This document shows, in pieces, positions 56,686-64,000 of a stretch of 64,000 bases of DNA (position 1 is the first letter of the stretch; every line of letters starts with the position of its first letter). The DNA lies in the NCBI RefSeq assembly GCF_026212465.1, contig NC_080051.1, positions 16,313,178 through 16,377,177 on the forward strand, read 5' to 3'. The translations under genes and the position numbers were made by a program. The notes under the pieces were generated by a model, which saw only the letters and a program-made list of their open reading frames with translations, had not been told where the DNA came from and did no database searches. This DNA is from Amaranthus tricolor (lineage: Eukaryota; Streptophyta; Magnoliopsida; Caryophyllales; Amaranthaceae).

Positions 56686-58482
56686 TTAATTGTTAATTAT
56701 AGGAACCCAGACTTTCTTGGGTTCCTTGTCGATCTTACATGAATCATATTTATCAATTTGAATGTTATCGACATAGTTTCTGTTAGAGACAGTATACTGT
56801 TCCCTTTTGGTGCACTGTTCCTTCAGATGGCCAGCTTTTCCACAAAAAGTACAGTACCTGTCTCTAGGAAGATCAACGTAAGCTTTCTTACTTTTATTAT
56901 TCTTAAAATATTTTAGGCCTTGTGATTTCTTACTTTTAGCATCTAGAATCCATTTGGGAGTTATTTTGATTTTCCCTTTTTCTCTTGAATTTAATTCAAG
57001 ATTGTCATTGTTGTTACGGTTGGATTCCGAATTCATTTTTAAATATTGAAAATCATTGCATAAATCTTTGGTAGATGCATCTATCAATTCCTCATTTAAG
57101 CCTAATAATTTGTATTGCGATAGCTCAATGTTAAGAATAACATTTTCCTTCTTAAGTCTCTCCATATTTTCCTTTAGGATTATATTTTGGTCCAACAAAC
57201 CGAAAAATCTGTTTTGGACATCATGTCTAAAGGTGTTTATGTATGAGACATGGTCTTTGCTTACCTTAAGTTCCTTTTCTAACTTGAGACACTTATCATT
57301 GCAATTTTCAAGTTTAACTTGTGTCTCTTTTAACAACTCTTTTAATTCATTTTTACTTAGATTGAATGAATGGTCAGAAAATGAATTAGAAATATTTACC
57401 TGCTTCTCCTTGCCTTTATGCGTAGCCATGAGACATAGGTTAGCTGTCTCCTCTTCTTCGGGAACAATAGTTTCATTCTCACTTTCAGTTTCTCCCCATG
57501 CAGCAATCATGGCCTTACGAAAGTCAGTCTTGTTAAAATTTTCTTTGTTCAACGGTCTTCTTGAATCTCTTGTCTTTCCCTTGCCCTTTTCATTCTTCCA
57601 TGTTGGGCAATCCTTGATGAAGTGTTCGGTACTTCCACATTTGTGGCATTCAAGATTTTTTGTTCTTCTTTCTTTGTTGTTTCTTTGATTTGCATACCTG
57701 CTGTTCCTGAAGAACTTCTTGAATTTTCGTACCAATAAAGCAGCCTCTTCCTCATCACATTCTGATTCGTCCTGTTCCCCCGCTGCCAGAGCCAGTCTCT
57801 TGTTCCTGGAACTGTCTGCTGTTCCCAAATGCAATTCATGCGTCATTAGGGAACCAGCCAGCTCCTCTAGATTGAACTTAGTAAAATCTTTGGACTCTTG
57901 TATAGCAGTAACCTTGGCCCTCCAGCGCTCATCTTGAGGAAGGCTCCTTAGAATCTTCCTTACTTGTTCATTAGTGGGAATTATTCTTCCAAGAGAGACA
58001 AGCTCGTTTGTTATGTTGGTGAACCTAGTGAACATCTCTTGGATACTTTCTCTTGGCTCCATAACAAATCTCTCGTATTTAGACATTAACAAATCAATTT
58101 TGGACCGTTTTACTTCACTTGTTCCCTCATGGGTAACAGCAAGCAGGTCCCAAATTTGCTTAGCGGATTTGCACCCCATAATTCTATTATGCTCGTTTGG
58201 TCCAAGACCACAATGAAGTAATTTTATAGCAAGAGCATTTAATTCCATTTTCTGAAAATCTTCTTTTTCATATTCGGTTATAGGTTTGGGAACAATTTCA
58301 TTGTTGGAGTTAGTAGTGGTTACCTCAAAATCTCCGATTTCTATGACTCTCCAAACTTGATAATTTTCCGCTTTGATGAAGATCTCCATCCTATTCTTCC
58401 AGTATGTATAGAATTTTCCATCGAACATTGGCGGTCTTTGAGTTGAATACCCTTCTTCCATTCGCTCGTTCATAATTGACAT
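56686..58482 (-). CDS. Sirevirus Gag, intact, 598 aa
   Basis: Capsid/nucleocapsid protein. The N-terminal UBN2-type gag domain reads FDGKFYTYWKNRMEIFIKAE, IMGCKSAKQIWDLLAVTHEG, KIDLLMSKYERFVMEPRESI, RKILRSLPQDERWRAKVTAI. There are two CCHC zinc knuckles: CHKCGSTEHFIKDC (about residue 280) and CTFCGKAGHLKEQC (about residue 550), separated by a long Lys/Glu-rich helical segment with coiled-coil character. Two widely spaced knuckles fit large Sirevirus Gags. The start Met lies 54 bp inside the PBS. The stop TAA at 56688-56686 is followed at once by the pol frame, shifted by one, with almost no overlap. Confidence 0.93.
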   Translation of the reverse strand: MSIMNERMEEGYSTQRPPMFDGKFYTYWKNRMEIFIKAENYQVWRVIEIGDFEVTTTNSNNEIVPKPITEYEKEDFQKMELNALAIKLLHCGLGPNEHNRIMGCKSAKQIWDLLAVTHEGTSEVKRSKIDLLMSKYERFVMEPRESIQEMFTRFTNITNELVSLGRIIPTNEQVRKILRSLPQDERWRAKVTAIQESKDFTKFNLEELAGSLMTHELHLGTADSSRNKRLALAAGEQDESECDEEEAALLVRKFKKFFRNSRYANQRNNKERRTKNLECHKCGSTEHFIKDCPTWKNEKGKGKTRDSRRPLNKENFNKTDFRKAMIAAWGETESENETIVPEEEETANLCLMATHKGKEKQVNISNSFSDHSFNLSKNELKELLKETQVKLENCNDKCLKLEKELKVSKDHVSYINTFRHDVQNRFFGLLDQNIILKENMERLKKENVILNIELSQYKLLGLNEELIDASTKDLCNDFQYLKMNSESNRNNNDNLELNSREKGKIKITPKWILDAKSKKSQGLKYFKNNKSKKAYVDLPRDRYCTFCGKAGHLKEQCTKREQYTVSNRNYVDNIQIDKYDSCKIDKEPKKVWVPIINN

Positions 58483-58536
58483 TTTTCGGGAACACCAGAA
58501 TCTGCCCTCAGGGTTTCCTGATCTTCTGGGAACAGG

Positions 58537-58548
58537 GCTCTGATACCA
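58537..58548 (-). other. Primer-binding site, initiator-Met tRNA type
   Basis: TGGTATCAGAGC on the minus strand, two bases inside the 5' LTR. Confidence 0.95.
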
Positions 58549-58550
58549 AT

Positions 58551-60028
58551 TGTTGATTCAATTAGGAACGGGAATAGCAACAAGAGGGGGGGTGAATTGT
58601 TGTTGTTGCAAGTTTAAGCAATTGTGCCCTGTTTTTGCGGAATTATTCAAAATAAATAAAGCTTAAACTAAGAGCAAAATAATAAGAGAGACGCACGATT
58701 TTACGTGGAAACCTTTTGGGCCTAAACAAAAGGAAAAACCACGATCACTTGGGATTTCTAACAACTTCACTATGTTTAAGGCAATTAGTTACAATTACAA
58801 TAAACACCTTACTTCACTCGAAGCGAAACAACTAGGCCAACTCTTCACTCTCTAATTGCTTTACTCAAAGCAACAAACTTAGCTTTACAATAAGCTAATC
58901 CTCTCTAGCTTCACTAAAAGCTATCTAACTTCCCCCTTAGACTCACCCGAGTCTAATTACATAAACTCTCAAAATCCCTTACAAAAAGGATAGAAATTCT
59001 CTAAAATAAATCAAAGAGTTGCACAAGTAAATATTATGAATTAATTGGCAATTTAAAAAGACAAAATATTACTTGTAGAATTTCAAAATCAAACGCAAAA
59101 AAAAATTATTTTTCTCTTAAAGCATGCGTTAATTCTCCTTGAAAAACCGAGCTAGTTAGCTTATTTATAATAAAATAAATTTCTAAAAATAGAAAAATAT
59201 TCCAACCCATTATCCTTAGTCATGGATCAATGAATGATGCTGAATGAATCACAAAACGGTTAATACTTCAGCCTTTGAATAAATCAAACAAACGGTTAAG
59301 GCAATCAGTAACCGCTATTTCCTGATAACCGCTGTTCCCTGATAACCGCTGTTCCCTAAAGTAGCAGTTTCTTCAGTAGTAATTCCTGTTCCCCAAATTA
59401 ATGGCTGGAACTTCATGCTATTTTTAGAAAACGGTTTAGTAAAACGGTTATCTTTTGACTAATTCTAAAAACGGTTATCTTTTGACTAATTCTTAGAAAA
59501 TGGTTATTTTTACTATTTTTAGGAAAAGATTAATTTTATTATTTTTCAGAAAATCCAAAAATAATTAAGACCTAACTGCTGTTCCTACTTTTTAGTAGAT
59601 CCAAGTTTATCTCCTAAAAATAAGGAATTAATCTTGAAACCACCACATAAGGAATTTTAAAAATTCTTTTTGCCAATTAACTTTAATAAACTAATGCAAC
59701 CAATTAATTTAAATACATTAACTAAAAAAATAAAAGATAGAATTTATTAGCTAACGCAAATTGACTTCAGTTTGGGAACACTGCGCTGTCTCCAAATTCC
59801 AACTTGCTAGAACATCAAACCTGGGAACAGTAGACTTCCTGTCTCCATTTTACATCCCACGTGATATACTCTTCTAACATCTCTTGAAACCTTTTGACAT
59901 GTATATTCCCATGAACTAAGCCATAGGTACTATCAACGATCACAATTAATCGGATATCGACCTGCACAAAATCTCTAAACACATATTTGCTAAAGTGTAG
60001 TCATCATCAAAACTCAAGAGGTCCAACA
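58551..60028 (-). repeat. 5' LTR of the Sirevirus
   Basis: 1478 bp, TG...CA, near-identical to 49275-50753. It contains the same TATA and AACGGTTA cluster, so it would be the active promoter of the element. Confidence 0.96.
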
Positions 60029-60033
60029 AAAAG
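60029..60033. repeat. Target-site duplication of the Sirevirus, right
   Basis: AAAAG, matching 49270-49274. Confidence 0.93.
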
Positions 60034-61199
60034 TAAACTAAAATATTCAGATTATTTTTATTTTCTTTGGAAGAGGATGAGATTTTTCAAAAATTTTACT
60101 CTAAGTTGATAATTAAGACAAAAGGTGAATGGAGTTTATAGGCTAGTACAGGTTTATAAATAAGAAGGGGTTAGCTTTGATGAATCATAAGTTAGGTGGC
60201 AAAATTATGGGTGACTCAACTTCATACTCATACTCATTGAAGTATGAGTTGGATAATATACCCAAATTTTTCGTCGTATAATTTATTTTGTTCCCAAAAA
60301 TCATAAAACTGATATCTAAAATTCCTAGTAAAATTTTACTTTTAAAATGACAAACTCATATTACTTATTAAAATAGTAATTTTTAACAAAGACATTTTTA
60401 TAACTATTTCAGTGAGCCATCTCTCACCCCTAATTGATAAATTTATTGTTTCTAATTAGAATCTACTAAGTTTATGAGTTGTGTGTTGATGGTGTATTAA
60501 TTTCATTGAATCTTAGTATCGGTAGTAGTTAAAGGTATTATCTTTGAACATGAAATGATTAGGGTCTGATTTAGAGATGAGATTACTATTACTGTGTGTA
60601 TGTGTGTATGTTTGTATGCTAATTTGGTGGTGTGGTGATTAATTTAATAACCTTATAAGCTGTTTTAACACTTGTTTGATTATTGTTGTGATAATTAGTA
60701 ATGATTTTATTATAGTTGAATATAGAAAATGGTTTTGGTTGTTAATTGGGAGTAATAGTTGCTAATTCTTGTGACTTGATCGTTGTGAATATCAAGTACT
60801 CTTAGTAGGTCGTCATTGAAGTTATAAATACATAATTTTAGTAAAGCCAAGAGCATAATGTCAACTTATCGTTGATGGTTGCTAAAGTTACTTGTCGTGT
60901 TGTTTTGATCATAGTTCTTTCTAGCTTTGGAGAATGTAACAGATGATATCGCGATTGGATAACTCTAAGATTTGCCTTATCGTTATATTAGTGTTATATT
61001 AAAATTATAAGGTTAGTTGTGCTTAGTTATTTTTGGGTAATGCGAATCGATATACTCAAAATTAGTTGTTGTAAAGGAACGATATACATATACTTTTACT
61101 TTTAAACTGATGAAAAGACTTATGTTGTGTTTAGGTATTGATTTTGAATTGTATTGAATGAGTTGTGTGCGTGCTAGAGTAATCGAAAACTCATGTTGA
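60034..61199 (+). other. Gypsy-derived leader, continuation of the sequence left of the Sirevirus
   Basis: Continues from 49274 once the Sirevirus and one duplication are removed. AT-rich with no clear ORF; leads into the gypsy gag/pol relic. No PBS was found here. Confidence 0.45.
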
Positions 61200-63139
61200 A
61201 TGGGTGATAGTAGGGGAGATCATCAGCCGGGAGGTCAGGTTCGACCACAAAATCATAACAACCTTGGAAGACAAGATAATCAACAGTTCGGGGGAAGTAG
61301 TCATAGTTCGGTGGCTAGAGATTTCAATGGCAGTTCAACGGGGGTCAAGGTTGAACAGAAGAGAACCGAAATGAGAATTCTGGGTTCAGCGTGTGGGAAA
61401 GCAGCACAGGGTGACGAATGTATAAACAACTGGTGGGCGAGTATCTGCAATCAGCTCAAGGGAGGTTGAGCAAGTAGCGGATGTGGTTACAGGTACGTTC
61501 ACCTTTCATTCTATAGCTGTAAATCTGTTGTTTGATAATGGTGCAACTTGTTCTTTCCTTGCGAAAAGTAGAATAGAGGAGTTGAATTTTGAAACTTTTG
61601 AAAGAGTGTCATATACTATGGCTGTTCCATCTGGGAAATTGTATAGATGTGATAGACTTTATAAGGGCGTACCCTTGAAAATTGGGAGAGTTATTTTCCC
61701 TAGTGACTTGTTTGTGTTGGATATTGAAGGTTTAGATGTGATCTTGGGGATGGATTGGTTGGGAAAATATAAGGCTATAATTGAATGTAGGGAATAGAGA
61801 GTGTTATTTGTGGCACCTCTTGGAGAAAGTGTTAGTTATAAGAAGTATTCCAAGGGACCTAAATCAAATCTAGTGTCAACCTTGGAGTTACAAAAACTAG
61901 TGAGACAAGGACATCCCCTGTACTTGTGTCATAAAAATCAGGAGGGGAAAAAGGAAGTAAACCCTAACGACATCGCAGTCGTGAGGGAGTTTGTGGACGT
62001 ATTTCCTGAAGAGATTCCCGGCATGCCACCTCAACTGGAAATTGATTTCACGATTGACTTGGTGCTTGGAACAGGACCAATTTCGAAGGCTCCGTATTGC
62101 ATGGCCCCAAAGGAGATGGAGGAACTGAAGTCTCAACTTGAAGAACTATTGGAAAAAGGGTACATTCGACGAAGCATATCGCCTTGGGGTACTCCGGTGT
62201 TATTCGTGAAGAAAAAAGATGGTAGTTTGAGGCTTATACATCCATTATAGAGAGTTGAGCAAGGTGACGGTTAAGAATAGGTACCCTTTACCCTGAATAG
62301 ATGATTTATTCGACCATTTAAGGGGAGCGGGGATCTTCTCAAAGATAGATTTGAGGTCGGGTTATCACTAGTTGAGAATCGCGGAGGTAGATATCCATAA
62401 AACGGCTTTTAGGACACGGTATGGGCACTTCGAATTCACTGTAATGCCTTTTGGATTAACGAATGCCCCAGCTGCATTTATGTGTATGAAGAATCAAGTG
62501 TTTAGTGCATATTTAGATAAGTTCGTAGTGGTCTTCATCGATGATGTATTGGTTTATTCCAAAGATCGGGTTGAACATGAAGATCATTTACGTATGGTAT
62601 TGCAGACTCTTCGAGAACATAAATTGTATGCGAAGTTGTCAATGTGTGAATTTTGGTTGGAGAAGGTGTCATTTTTAGGTCACTTCGTGTCTAAGGAGGG
62701 GGTTTCAATGGATCCAGATAAGATAGAGGTGGTGTGGAGTTGGATGTCACCGAAGAATGTCACAGAGATACGTGGTTTCATGGGTTTGGCGGGGTACTAT
62801 CGGCGGTTCGTTAAAGACTTTTCACGTATTGCTCGACCGATGACTTCGCTGATGAAGAAGGAGAAGAAGTTTGAGTGGTCTGATGAGTGTGAACAAGCTT
62901 GTGTGACCTTGAAGGAAAGATTAACTAAGGTCCCTGTTCTTACTTTGCGTGACCCTATGTTGGATTATACGGTTTACAGTGATGCATCAAAGAAGGGTTT
63001 GCGATGTGTGTTGATGCAAGATCGTAAAGTGATCGCGTATGCTTCAAGACAATTGAAGACACACAAAGTTAATTATCCTACTCACGATTTGGAATTGGCT
63101 GCTATCATTTTTGCTCCCAAGATATTGCGGCATTATCTG
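61200..63139 (+). pseudogene. Degraded Ty3/gypsy gag-pol, truncated in RNase H
   Basis: A Gln/Asn-rich Gag tail (61200-61469) is followed by a retropepsin with NLLFDNGATCSFLA (DNG where DSG/DTG is usual) and GLDVILGMDWL. RT follows: [80 protein letters not shown], catalytic [11 protein letters not shown], then [19 protein letters not shown] and [20 protein letters not shown]. RNase H starts ([33 protein letters not shown]) and stops at LRHYLC, where another LTR begins. At least three in-frame stops (61795, 62295, 62370 areas) and one frameshift (about 62240). Integrase is missing. Chromovirus/Tekay-like by wording; lineage not certain. Confidence 0.88.
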
Positions 63140-63680
63140 TGTAACAGACCCTTTTTCATAATCTTAAATATTTTGACAAATTCAATAATCGTTTCGTTTT
63201 ATTATTTTCTTTTTAATACCATTCCGAATTTTATCCCAATCGTTCTTAAGTTCTTGATTTTCTTTTATATATAATTTATTTCTCTTAAAATAAATTAAAT
63301 TACCTAAATATTAAGTCTAACTAAATTACCTACAATAACTTAATCTTTTTATTTCCTATATTAATTTATGATTAAAAATAATAATATATATGATAAATTA
63401 AAAAAAATTGTGAAAAACCTGGAAGTTGGCGGCAAGCTAAGCTAGGTGGCAAAAAGTTAATCTAGTCTAATCCTAAGATAAAACCAAGAAGAAAAATCTT
63501 GATGGAGTAATTATCATTTTAATTACTTGCCCATAAAGAAAAAATAAAATAATAAATAATTTTGCAATCTTGGCCTATTTAAGTCCAATGTATACCTTGG
63601 CCTATTTAAGTCCAATGTATACCGTGGCTAATAAAATAATAAGAGAAGGAAATCAGAAAATTAATTCACAAATATAAGCT
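63140..63680 (+). mobile_element. Second LTR-like insertion starting inside gypsy RNase H
   Basis: The RNase H frame is cut exactly where TGTAACAGACCCTTTTTCAT begins, a gypsy LTR-type start. The rest is AT-rich and non-coding, with a 33-bp tandem repeat near 63570-63620 (CTTGGCCTATTTAAGTCCAA). The other LTR would lie beyond the window. Confidence 0.5.
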
Positions 63681-64000
63681 TGTTGGAATATGAAGAGATG
63701 ATCAAATGCAACAAGAGGGGGGGTAAATTGTTGTGTATTGAGTTGTACTACTTTTTTGCTCTAACTTGCGGAATTTTAGCAAACAAAATAAAACTTAAAC
63801 TTAAGAAGCAAGAAATAAAAAGAGACAAAGATTTTACGTGGAAACCTTCTTGGCCTAATAAGAAGGAAAAACCACGACCCCCCGGGATTTAAAAATTCTC
63901 ATTATGTTAAGGCAATCAATTACAATTACACATAACAATGTTTGCTTCACTTGAAGCTTCTCTACTCTAGGCCTAATTCTCTTTCTCTATTCTCTCTTTC
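63681..64000 (-). mobile_element. Partial LTR of a second, diverged Sirevirus-like element
   Basis: Starts TGTTGG and then follows the 49275/58551 LTR in order with many differences: CAACAAGAGGGGGGG, TTGCGGAATT, GATTTTACGTGGAAACCTT, GGCCTAA, AAGGAAAAACCACGAC, AAGGCAAT. It runs off the right edge. It shows that the family has older relatives next to the young copy. Confidence 0.8.

Larger units (their letters stand above)
49275..60028 (-). mobile_element. Nearly intact young Sirevirus (Ty1/copia) retrotransposon, 10,754 bp
   Basis: Order on the minus strand: 5' LTR (60028-58551), PBS, gag, pol (protease-integrase-RT-RNase H), an extra 3' ORF, duplicated polypurine tract, 3' LTR (50753-49275). 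LTRs begin TGTTG and end CAACA. A perfect AAAAG target duplication flanks it. The extra ORF between pol and the 3' LTR and the two-knuckle Gag place it in the Sirevirus (Maximus/SIRE) lineage. LTRs differ at only three substitutions plus one A-run length change, so insertion was recent. Two single-base stops (in pol at 56123 and in the 3' ORF at 52241) prevent this copy from making all products itself. It interrupts older gypsy DNA. Confidence 0.95.

Overview
This window is nuclear DNA of a flowering plant, most likely a eudicot. The evidence is AT-rich intergenic DNA, GT-AG introns, two genes for chloroplast proteins, an LTI65/RD29-type stress gene, and a transposon set typical of large plant genomes. 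A Caryophyllales source is possible, but that is only an impression.

Three host genes can be assembled. (1) A five-exon J-domain (DnaJ-like) protein with a plastid transit-like N-terminus, + strand, 9031-14218, including a 33-nt microexon. (2) TOC75 (Toc75-III type), the protein-import channel of the chloroplast outer envelope, - strand, 26672-14536, with eight exons that sum to 818 codons plus stop. It is tail-to-tail with the J-protein gene, 317 bp apart, and its intron 6 is 7.2 kb and filled with transposons. (3) A short LTI65/RD29/CAP160-like gene, + strand, 29608-33630, with three exons and 326 codons.

The rest is mobile DNA. Left edge: gypsy-LTR-like sequence and a dead copia gag fragment. 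2755-6753: a 4-kb hAT-type element with a perfect 8-bp target duplication that holds what looks like a host promoter/5'UTR. TOC75 intron 6: another hAT, polypurine MITE-like repeats and a 2.5-kb gag/protease-only LTR retrotransposon. 26.8-29.6 kb: a foldback MITE and AT repeats. 34.5-35.5 kb: a hAT with a Cassandra-type solo LTR (5S rRNA-derived) nested inside. 36.2-37.7 kb: a LINE relic ending in a hexamer tail. 38.6-39.9 and 43.1-44.4 kb: two related Mutator-like elements with long terminal inverted repeats and 9-bp duplications; one carries an antisense PPR gene fragment (a Pack-MULE). 44.9 kb: a solo-LTR-like copia piece.

46.4-63.1 kb is a degraded Ty3/gypsy region into which a very young 10,754-bp Sirevirus (Ty1/copia, - strand, 49275-60028) inserted. 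The Sirevirus has nearly identical 1.48-kb LTRs, a perfect 5-bp duplication, PBS, PPT, an intact gag, a pol with one stop, and an extra 3' ORF with one stop. Its most unusual property is a dispersed octamer, GGGAACAG/CTGTTCCC, found on both strands in LTRs and coding DNA and in all reading frames. A second, diverged LTR of the same kind starts at 63681 and runs off the window.
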